A DNA stretch of 64,000 nt from Eutreptiella sp. 'Long Island Sound 2002' (lineage: Eukaryota > Euglenozoa > Euglenophyceae > Eutreptiales > Eutreptiaceae). The position numbers and the translations under genes were made by a program. The notes below the pieces were generated by a model. That model had not been told where the DNA came from. It made no database searches and saw nothing but the letters and a program-made list of their open reading frames with translations. Of this stretch, positions 44,000 to 53,916 are shown one piece after another; the stretch's first letter is position 1, and the number at the start of each line of letters is the position of its first letter. The DNA is taken from contig OZ038388.1 in the NCBI GenBank assembly GCA_964036045.1, positions 32,447,759 to 32,511,758 of the forward strand, read 5' to 3'.

Positions 44000-45705
44000 A
44001 ACACACCGAGCGGGCACACCGGTGAACAGGAGCCGGGAGGCCCAGGACGCCGCACACGCAACACAACACACCGAGCGGGCACACCGGTGAACAGGAGGCG
44101 GGAGGCCCAGGACGCCGCACACGCAACTCAACACACCGAGCGGGCACACCGGTGAACAGGAGCCGGGAGGCCCAGGACGCCGCACACGCAACACAACACA
44201 CCACACCGAGCGGGCGCACCGGTGAACAGGAGCCGGGGGGCCCAGGACGCCGCACACGCAACACAACACACCGAGCGGGCACACCGGTGAACAGGAGCCG
44301 GGAGGCCCAGGACGCCGCACACGCAACACAACACACCGAGCAGGCGCACCGGTGAACAGGAGCCGGGAGGCCCAGGACGCCGCACACGCAACACAACACA
44401 CCGAGCGGGCACACCGGTGAACAGGAGCCGGGAGGCCCAGGACGCCGCACACGCAACACAACACACCGAGCGGGCACACCGGTGAACAGGAGCCGGGAGG
44501 CCCAGGACGCCGCACACGCAACACAACACACCACACCAAGCGGGCGCGCCGGTGAACAGGAGCCGGGAGGCCCAGGACGCCGCACACGCAACACAACACA
44601 CCGAGCGGGCACACCGGTGAACAGGAGCCGGGAGGCCCAGGACGCCGCACACGCAACACAACACACCGAGCGGGCACACCGGTGAACAGGAGCCGGGAGG
44701 CCCAGGACGCCGCACACGCAACACAACACACCACACCGAGCGGGCGCACCGGTGAACAGGAGCCGGGAGGCCCAGGACGCCGCACACGCAACACAACACA
44801 CCGAGCAGGCACACCGGTGAACAGGAGCCGGGAGGCCCAGGACGCCGCACACGCAACACAACACACCGAGCGGGCACACCGGTGAACAGGAGCCGGGAGG
44901 CCCAAGACACCGCACACGCAACACAACACACCGAACGGGCACACCGGTGAACAGGAGCCGGGAGGCCCAGGACGCCGCACACGCAACACAACACGGCGAG
45001 CGGGCACACCGGTGAACAGGAGCCGGGAGGCCCAGGACGCCGCACACGCAACACAACACACCGAGCGGGCACACCGGTGAACAGGAGCCGGGAGGCCCAG
45101 GACGCCGCACACGCAACACAACACACCGAGCGGGCACACCGGTGAACAGGAGCCGGGAGGCCCAGGACACCGCACACGCAACACAACACAGCGAGCGGGC
45201 GCACCGGTGAACAGGAGCCGGGAGGCCCAGGACGCCGCACACGCAACACAACACACCGAGCGGGCACACCGGTGAACAGGAGCCGGGAGGCCCAGGACGC
45301 CGCACACGCAACACAACACACCGAGCGGGCGCACCGGTGAACAGGAGCCGGGAGGCCCAGGACGCCGCACACGCAACACAACACACCGAGCGGGCACAAC
45401 GGTGAACAGGAGCCGGGAGGCCCAGGACGCCGCACACGCCACACAACACACCGAGCGGGCGCACCGGTGAACAGGAGCCGGGAGGCCCAGGACGCCGCAC
45501 ACGCAACACAACACACCGAGCGGGCGCACCGGTGAACAGGAGCCTGGAGGCCCAGGACGCCGCACACGCAACACAACACACCCAGCGGGCACACCGGTGA
45601 ACAGGAGCCGGGAGGCCCAGGACGCCGCACACGCAACACAACACACCGAGCAGGCACACCGGTGAACAGGAGCCGGGAGGCCCAGGACGCCGCACACACG
45701 TAGGG
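44000..45705 (+). repeat. 65-bp minisatellite, about 26 copies
   Basis: GGTGAACAGG recurs every 65 bp from 44,021 to 45,661; three units are 70 bp because of an extra CCACA. Copies are nearly identical, with one T per unit. Since 65 is not a multiple of three and all frames are open, the 1,382-codon reverse ORF across it is an artefact. Confidence 0.95.
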
Positions 45706-46268
45706 CGGCCGGGGGACAGGAAAGAACCGACACCCCATGGGTCGGACACACTGGGGCGACCCAGCCGACCCACCGGGCCAGTGGCAGGAGCGGTACTCCA
45801 AGGCTGCTGGTCCGAGCCCGGCCAGGCTGCATCGGGGACCATGGCAAACGTCACCCGGAGCCATGGATGCAACCGGTGACAGGCGAGCCGGTACACAGTC
45901 CAGGAGGGGGTCGCCTGCCAAGCGGAGCGGCCCCGCAACTCAAGCCACAAGGGTGAGGCGGTCGTACCGTAGACAAGCGGGAGCAAGACCCCTTGTGGTG
46001 AGAGATACTCCACACGGCTGGGCAGCCCCCAGAGCTGCCGCCCGAAGGAGGGGGCATGTGGCCCTACTCATGGACACATGTGGGGACACCCTCCCACCTG
46101 GGACACATGGACCGGGTGGCCGCGACAATGCCTTCCCAAGCACATGCGGGAGCGGCTCAAGAGGCACCTAACATAGGGCAGTGGGAGGGACAGGACGTCC
46201 CCTTGGTAAGACCTTCTTCCTGCACCGTCAAAGGAGGCATCCCGAGCTCCCGAAGATACCTACCTACC

Positions 46269-46575
46269 TCTTCTGGGGCGGGCAGCCGGGGTTCCGCGAC
46301 CCTTGTGTCCTGGGTGCGGTCGGTGCGGGCGTGGGGACCCAGCACCGGTTCCACAGCGTGCGCCCTTGCTGGCCGGCGTTGCTCGCTGTGGGGGTGGCGG
46401 AAGGGTGTCCCCGGGGGGGGGTGCCTTCCACCGTTGTGAGGGGCGTCTGAGGTCAGGCCCTCCCCCTCCCCCGACTGCCCGCCCACTGGGCGGGCCGTTG
46501 GGGTCCGCCACCCACGTGCTGTGGGTGCGGGTGTGTGGGTGTGGGGGCCCAACACTGCCCCCCTGGCCTGCATGC
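46269..46575 (+). repeat. 307-bp perfect direct repeat, right copy
   Basis: Exact match to 41,042-41,348. Directly follows the (TACC)n end of the 4.92-kb insertion. Confidence 0.9.
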
Positions 46576-49500
46576 CCTGTGGGGGTCGCATGCCGTGGGG
46601 GTGGTGGGGGGCCGTCCCCGGGGGGGGTGGTCTGCCACCGTTGTGAGGGGCGTCTGCTGTCAGGCGCTGTCCCTCCCCCGGCCGCCCGTCCTCTGGGGCG
46701 GGCAGCCGGGGTTCCGCGACCCGTGTGTCCCGGGTGCGGTCGGTGCGGGCGCGGGGACCCAGCAGCGGCCCCACGGCGCGCGCCTTTGCGGGCCAGCGTT
46801 GGGCGCCGTGGGGGTGGCGGAAGGGCGTCCCCGGGGGGGGTGCCGTCCGCCGTTGTGAGGGGCATCTGGGGTCGGGCGCTCCCCCTCCCCCGGCTGCCCG
46901 CCCTCTGGGCAGGCTGCCGGGGCCCACTACCCACTGGCTGTGGGTGCGGGGGGCTGCGGGCGTGGGGACCCGTCACCAACCCCACAGCGCGCGCTCTGGC
47001 GAGCTGGCTTTGCGCGCTGTGGGGGCGGCACGAGGGCGCCCGGGGGGGGCGCCTCCTGCCTGGGTGTGGGGCATCCGGGGTCGGGCGCTCCCCCACCCCC
47101 GACTGCCCGCCCTCTGGGCGGGCTGCCGGGGCCCACTACCCACTGGCTGTGGGTGCGGGGGGTGCCGGGCGTGGGGACCCGTCACCAACCCGACAGCGCG
47201 CGCTCTTGCGTGCTGTGGGGGCGGCATGAGGGTGCCCGGGGGGGCGCCTTTTGCCTTGGTGTGGGGCGTCCGGGGTCGGGCGCTCTCCCGCCCCCGACTG
47301 CCCGCCCTCTGGGCGGGTTGCCGGGGCCCACTACCCACTGGCTATGGGTGCGGGGGGTTGCGGGCGTGGGGTGCCATCACCAACCCCACAGCGCGCGCTC
47401 TTGCGTGCTGTGGAGGCGGCATGAGGGTGCCCCGGGGGGGCGCCTCCTGCCTGGGTGTGGGGCGTCCGGGGTCCGGCGCTCTCCCACCCCCGACTGCCTG
47501 CCCTCTGGGCGGGCTGCCGGGGCCCACTACCCACTGGCTGTGGGTGCAGGGGGATGCAGGGGTGGGGACCCATCACCAACCCCACAGCGCGCGCTCTTGC
47601 GAGCTGGCTTTGCGCGCTGTGGGGGCGGCACGAGGGCGCCCGGGGGGGGCGCCTCCTCTTTGGGTGTGGGGCGTCCAGGGTCGGGCGCTCTCCCACCCCC
47701 GACTGCCCGCCCTCTGGGCGGGCTGCCGGGGCCCACTACCAACTTGCTGTGAGTGCGGGGGGGTGCGGGCGTGGGGACCCGTCACCAACCCGACAGCACG
47801 CGCTCTTGCGTGCTGTGGGGGCGGCATGAGGGTGCCCGGGGGGGGCGCCTCTTGCCTGGGTGTGGGGCGTCCGGGGTCGGGCGCTCTCCCACCCCCGACT
47901 GCCCGCCCTCTGGGCGGGCTGCCGGGGCCCACTACCCACTGGCTATGGGTGCGGGGGGCTGCGGGCGTGGGGACCGTCACCAACCCCACAGCGCGCGCTC
48001 TTGCGCGCTGTGGGGGCGGCATGAGAGTGCCCGGGGGGGGCGCCTCTTGCCTGGGTGTCGGGCGTCCGGGGTCGGGCGTTCTCCCACCCCCGACTGCCCG
48101 CCCTCTGGGCGGGCTGCCGGGGCCCACTACCCACTGGCTGTTGGTGCGGGGGGGTGCGGGCGTGGGGACCCGTCACCAACCCCACAGCGCGCGCTCTTGC
48201 GAGCTGGCTTTCCGCGCTGTGGGGGCGGCATGAGAGTGCCCGGGGTGGGCGCCTCTTGCCTGGGTGTGGGGCATCCGGGGTTGGGCGCTCTCCCACCCCC
48301 GACTGCCAGCCCTCTGGGCGGGCTGCCGGGGCCCACTACCCACTGGCTGTGGGTGCGGGGGGGTGTGGGCGTGGGGACCCGTCACCAACCCCACAGCGCG
48401 CGCTCTTGCGAGCTGGCTTTGCACGCTTTGGGGGCGGCACGAGGGCGCCTGGGGGGGGCACCTCCTGCCTGTTCGTGGGGCGTCCGGGGTCGGGCGCTCT
48501 CCCACCCGCGACTGCCCGCCCTCTGGGCGGGCTGCCAGGGCCCACTACCCACTGGCTGGGGGTGCGGGGGGCTGCGGGCGTGGGGACCCGTCACCGACCC
48601 CACAGCCCGCGCTCTTGCGACCAGGCTTTGCGCGCTGTGGAGGCGGCATGAGGGTGCTTCCCGGGGGCGCGTCTTGCCTGGGTGTGGGGGTCCGGGGTCT
48701 GGCGCTCTCCCACCCCTGACTGCCCGCCCTCTGGGCGGGCTGCCGGGGACCACTATCCACTGGCTGTGGGTGCGGGGGGGTGCGGGCGTGGGGACCCGTC
48801 ACCAAACCGACAGCGCGCGCTCTTGCGTGCCGTGGGGGCGGCGTGAGGGTGCCCGGGGGGGGCGCCTCTTGCCTGGGTGAGAGGCGTCCGGGGTCGGGCG
48901 CTCTCCCACCCCGGACTGCCCGCCCTCTGGGCGGGCTCCCGGGGCCCACTACCCACTGGCTATGGGATGGGGGGGGATGCGGGCGTGGGGACCCATCACC
49001 AACCCCACAGCGCGCGCTCTTGCGTGCTGTGGGGGCGGCATGAGGGTGCCTGGGGGGGGCGCCTCTTGCCTGGGTGTGGGGCGTCCGGGGTCGAGCGCTC
49101 TCCCACCCCCAACTGCCCGCCCTCTGGGCGGGCTGCCAGCGCCCACTACCCACTGGCTGTGAGTGCGGGGGGGTGCGGGCGTGGGGACCCGTCACCAACC
49201 CCACAGCGCGCGCTCTTGCGAGCTGGCTTTGCTCGCTGTGGAGGCGGCACGAGGGCGCCCCGGGGGGGCGCCTCGTGCCTACGTCTGGGGCGTCCGGGGT
49301 CGGGCGCTCTCCCCCCCCCGACTGCCCGCCCTCTGGGCGGGCAGCCGGGGCCCACTACAGACTGGCTGTTGGTGCGGGGGGGTGCGGGCGTGGGAACCCG
49401 TCACCAACCCAACAGCGCGCGCTCTTGTGAGCTGGCTTTGCGCGCTGTGGGGGCGGCGCGAGGGCGCCCGGGGGGGGGCACCTCCTGCCTGGGTGTGGGG

Positions 49501-52456
49501 CGTCCGGGGTCGGGCGCTCTCCCACCCCCGACTGCCCGCCCTCTGGGCAGGCTGCCGGGGCCCACTACCAACTTGCTGTGGGTGCGGGGGGGTGCGGGCG
49601 TGGGCACCCGTCACCAACCCCACAGCGCGCGCTCTTGCGTGCTGTGGGGGCGGCACGAGGGCGCCCGGGGGGGGCGCCTCTTGCCTGGGTGTGGGGCGTC
49701 CGGGCTCGGGCGCTCTCCCAGCCCCGACTGCCCGCCCTCTGGGCGGGCTGCCGGGGCCCACTACCCACTGGCTATGGGTGCGGGGGGTTGCGGGCGTGGG
49801 GACCCATCACCAACCCCACAGCGCGCCCTCTTGCGTGCTGTGGGGGCGGCATGAGGGTGCCCGGGGGGGGCGCCTCTTGCCTGGGTGTGGAGCGTCTGGG
49901 GTCGGGCGCTTTCCCACCCCCGACTGCCCGCCCTCTGGGCGGGCTGCCGGGGCCCACTACCCACAGGCTGTGGGTGCGGGGGGGTGCGGGCGTGGGGACC
50001 CGTCACCAACCCGACAGCGCGGGCTCTTGCGCGCTGGCTTTGCGGGCTGTTGGGGCCGCATGAGGGTGCCCGGGGGGGGCGCCTCCTGCCTGGGTGTGGG
50101 GCGTCGGGGGTCGGGCGCTCTCCCACCCCCGACTGCCCGCCCTCTGGGCGGGCTGCCGGGGCCCACTACCCACTGGCTGTTGGTGCGGGGGGGTGCGGGC
50201 GTGGGCACCCGTCACCAACCCCACAGCGCGCACTCTTGCGAGCTGGCTTTGCGCGCTGTGGGGGGGGCATGAGGGTGCCCGGTGGGGGCGCCTCTTGCCT
50301 GGGAGTGGGGCGTCCGGGGTCGGGCGCTCTCCCATCCCCGACCGCCCGCCCTCTGGGTGGGCTGCCGGGGCCCACTACCCACTGGCTGTGGGTGCGGGGG
50401 GGTGCGGGCTTGGGGACCCGTCACCAACCCCACAGCGCGCGCTCTTGCGTGCTGTGGGGGCGGCATGAGGGTGCCCGGGGGGGGGGGCCTCTTGCCTGGG
50501 TGTGGGGCGTCCGGGGTCGGGCGCTCTCCCAACCCCGACTGCCCGCCCTCTGGGCGGGCTGCCGGGGCCCACTACCCACTGGCTGTGGGTGCGGGGGGGT
50601 GCGGGCGTGGGCACCCGTCACCAACCCCACAGCGCGCACTCTTGCGAGCTGGCTTTGCGCGCTGTGGGGGCGGCATGAGGGTGCCCGGTGGGGGCGCCTC
50701 TTGCCTGGGATTGGGGCGTCCGGGGTCGGGCGCTCTCCCATCCCCGACCGCCCGCCCTCTGGGTGGGCTGCCGGGGCCCACTACCCACTGGCTGTGGGTG
50801 CGGGGGGGTGCGGGCTTGGGGACCCGTCACCAACCCCACAGCGCGCGCTCTTGCGTGCTGTGGGGGCGGCATGAGGGTGCCCGGGGGGGGGGGCCTCTTG
50901 CCTGGGTGTGGGGCGTCCGGGGTCGAGCGCTCTCCCAACCCCGACTGCCCGCCCTCTGGGCGGGCTGCCGGGGCCCACTACCCACTGGCTGTGGGTGCGG
51001 GGGGGTGCGGGCGTGTGGACCCTTCACCAACCTCAGATCGCGCGCTCTTGCGAGCTGGCTTTGCGCGCTGTGGGGGCGGCATGAGGGTGCCCGGTGGGGG
51101 CGCCTCTTGCCTGGGAGTGGGGCGTCCGCGGTCGGGCGCTCTCCCCCCCCCGACTGTCCGCCCTCTGGGCGGGCTGCCGGGGCCCACTAGCCACTGGCTG
51201 TGGGTGCGGGGGGCTGCGGGCGTGGGGACCCGTGACCAACCCCACAGCGCGCGCTCTTGCGTGCTGTGGGGGCAGCATGAGGGTGCCCGGTGGGGGCGCC
51301 TCTTGCCTGAGTGTGGGGCATCCGGGGTCGGGCGCTCTCCCACCCCCGACTGCCCGCCCTCTGGGCGGGCTACCGGGGCCCACTACCCACTGGCTGTGGG
51401 TGCGGGGGGGTGCGGGCGTGTGGACCCTTCACCAACCCCACAGCGCGTGCTCTTGCGAGCTGGCTTTGCGCGCTATGGGGGCGGCATGAGGGTGCCCGGG
51501 GGCGGCGCCTCTTGCCTGGGTGTGGGGCGTCCGTGGTCAGGCGCTCTCCCACCCCCGACTGCCAGCCCTCTGGTCAGGCTGCCGGGGCCCACTACCCACT
51601 GGCTGTGGGTGTGGGGGGGTGCGGGCGTGGGGACCCGTCACAAACCCCACAGCGCGCGCTCTTGCGAGCTGGCTTTGCGCGCTGTGGGGGCGTAGAGGGC
51701 GCCCGCGGGGGGCGCCTCCTGCCTGGGTGTGGGGCGTCCGGGGTCGGGCGCTCTCCCACCCCCGACTGCCCGCCCTCTGGGCGGGCTGCCAGGGCCCACT
51801 AGCCACTGGCTGTGGCTGCGGGGGGGTGCGGGCGTGGGGACCCGTCACCAAAGCCTCAGCGCGCGCTCTTGCGAGCTGGCTTTGCGCGCTGTGGGGGCGG
51901 CACGAGGGCGCCGGGGGGGGGCGCCTCCTGCCTGGGTGTGGGGCGTCCGGGGTCGGGCGCTCTCCCGTCCCCGACTGCCCGCCCTCTGGGCGGGCTGCCG
52001 GGGCCCACTACCCACTGGCTGTGAGTGCGGGGGGGTGCGGGCGTGGGGACCCGTCACCAACCCCACAGCGCGCGCTTTTGCGTGCTGTGGGGGCAGCATG
52101 AGGGTGCCCGGGGGGGGCGCCTCTTGCCTGGGTGTGGGGCGTCCGGGGTCGGGCGCTCTCCCACCCCCGACTGCCAGGCCACTGGGCGGGCTGCCGGGGC
52201 CCACTACCCACTGGCTGTGGGTGCGGGGGGGTGCGGGCGTGGGGACCCGTCACCAACCCCACAGCGCGCTCTCTTGCGTGCTGTGGGGGCGGCATCAGGG
52301 TGCCCGGGGGGGGCGCCTCTTGCGTGGGTGTGGGGTGTCCGGGGTCGGGCGCTCTCCCACCCCCGACTGCCCGCCCTGTGGGTGGGCTGCCGGGGCCCAC
52401 TACCCCCTGGCTGTGGGTGCGGGGGGGTGCGGGCCTGGGGACCCGTCACCAACCCC
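46576..52456 (+). repeat. GC-rich satellite array, ~28 units of 195-210 bp
   Basis: CCGCCCTCTGGGCGGGCTGCCGGGG or a variant recurs 28 times between about 46,897 and 52,374, average spacing ~203 bp. Two unit types differ by a GAGCTGGCTTTGCGCGC insert (~210 bp) or its absence (~195 bp). Each unit has several G runs of 6-12. The first units (46,576-46,860) are more diverged. The array ends mid-unit at the join to 52,457. No coding function. Confidence 0.93.
50201..51012 (+). repeat. Higher-order two-unit (406-bp) duplication in the satellite
   Basis: Variant bases recur 406 bp apart: GTGGGCACCC at 50,201 and 50,607, and GCTTGGGG at 50,408 and 50,814, together with the CCATCCCCGACCGCCC variant. 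This marks a recent duplication of a long-plus-short unit pair. Confidence 0.75.
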
Positions 52457-52674
52457 GTGATTTTACCCACCTCCAGGTCCTCGTCCGGGGGTTGTAGAAG
52501 GTGGAGCGCCGCTTCCAGCTCAGACACTCCCCCCGGGTATGTGGCCCGCGCCTGGTTCAGGTACGGGGCTGTGTCCCCGGGGCAGCGCGTGCTGAGGGCG
52601 TGCAGCAGGGCTGAGGCGCTGCTGCGGAGGGTCATGGCAGACCCCGCTCCCATCAGCCGCAGGGTGTCCCCTAT
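52457..52674 (-). pseudogene. Repeated gene family, fragment D
   Basis: Homologous to 38,688-38,906 of copy B (SELEAALHLLQPPDEDLEVG). It is cut on the left by the satellite array and on the right by the same LTR junction as copy B. Confidence 0.7.
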
Positions 52675-53916
52675 TGACGCGTTCCCGTGGGGGGCCTGGC
52701 CACGGGACGCTGCGGCGGACACGCACAGGCAAGCAGGCAGGCAAAGCACTGCGCTCACAAGGGCATCCTAATGCTCGTGTCATGTGACAAAGCGTTTCAG
52801 GATCCTTGCCACTCTGAAACAAGGGAACAAAAGTATGTACAGCAACACATCAGAATATGTACACATGGGGTCAAGACTGGACTGGGGTAAGGGCATCACA
52901 GGACAATAGACACTCAGTCCCAACTCATGTCCCAATCCCAGGTCCGACCCTCTCAGTGGCTGGCGAGGGCGGGGGCTCAAACACAACCCATGCCCTGCTC
53001 AGTCCGGACCCTGAAACCCTGCCAATAGGGGAGGGTGTCCCGCCCAGCCACAGGCGAGTTCCTGGGAACCAAGGGACCCCAAGGCCAACCAACAGTCGCT
53101 CCCCATGCTCCCTTAACGGCAGGTCCCAACTCCCCTTCTGAGCCGGAGAGAAGGCCCCGCAATTATCCCCTAGCAGTTGGTAGCTGAAAATGGGCTGTTT
53201 CAGCCCAGACTGATATTAGCTCGAAAAATTCAAACGTTGACCCCTCGTCCAGACCAGCCAGAGGTAGGGACGAGGCAACTGCCCCTATGCTGCTCAAGTA
53301 CGAACTCCCTAGACCCTTCACCCGACTTGGTTCCCTCTGAGTCCCCGGCATCAGGGCACCACGGGTTCGTCAAGTGGGGTCATGATGCCAAAATCACCAA
53401 AATTGGCGTCATTCCCACGGGTGCCCCGCCCGGCCAGGGCAAGGCCAATGACCCGCAGGATAGGAGGTCGGACCTAGGACCTATATCTGAGTGCAGGACT
53501 TGAAATTGGGTCCGGGCTCCGCATGGGCATAGAGATATGGCGTCGCCAATTGACCACACGGGGGGCTGAAATTGGGGTCCCAAACAGGGGGTCACTTTGG
53601 CTGCTCAAAATGAGCCAAAATTGGGGGTATCCCCAACGGCATATTTCCACGCCGGCTTGGGGATCAGATCCGCCATTCCATATGCGATCCATTGGGAGTC
53701 CAACAGGAACCTACACGTACCTGGCTCTCAAGGATCTCTTTTGGCCTTGGCGTGGTGAGGATCCAAACTGGGTCCACAAATGCCAAAGTGGCAAAATCGT
53801 CCACATTCACTTTGGGCTAGCACCTTGACGAAGGTTGCTCCGCTTCGCCCACGTGGTGTGCGAAGCATGGTGACCATTATCCATAACACCCATGTCATAT
53901 ATGGTCCATTGGTCCA
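52675..53916 (-). repeat. Left (3') LTR, 1,242 bp
   Basis: Begins TGACGCGTTCCCGTGG and ends CCATTGGTCCA on the + strand, same length as 58,887-60,128. Contains several short CAAAAT..CCAAAAT echoes, for example near 53,390 and 53,608. Confidence 0.8.

Larger units (their letters stand above)
41349..46268 (+). mobile_element. 4.92-kb non-coding insertion between 307-bp direct repeats
   Basis: Order: AT-rich block (41,395-41,690), T-run/A-run hairpin (41,941-42,040), T-free segment, 62-bp and 65-bp minisatellites, a balanced ~550-bp tail, then (TACC)n. No protein domain. The tail end and a CCGCCCGAAGGAGGGGGC block resemble the LINE 3' end (31,290-31,549), so it may be a 5'-truncated or non-autonomous relative. 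The flanking duplication is far longer than ordinary LINE target duplications. Confidence 0.55.

Noticed and set aside
44000-45705. CRISPR-like regular repeats
   Set aside because: Units are contiguous and identical with no unique spacers, and the context is eukaryotic retroelements.
41865-46013. A 1,382-codon ORF on the minus strand
   Set aside because: It spans the T-free segment and the 65-bp minisatellite, where all frames lack stops; the repeat unit is not a multiple of three.
46725-52100. Many 100-500-codon ORFs on both strands of the satellite array
   Set aside because: They follow from the A-poor GC-rich repeat and show no codon-position bias or domain.
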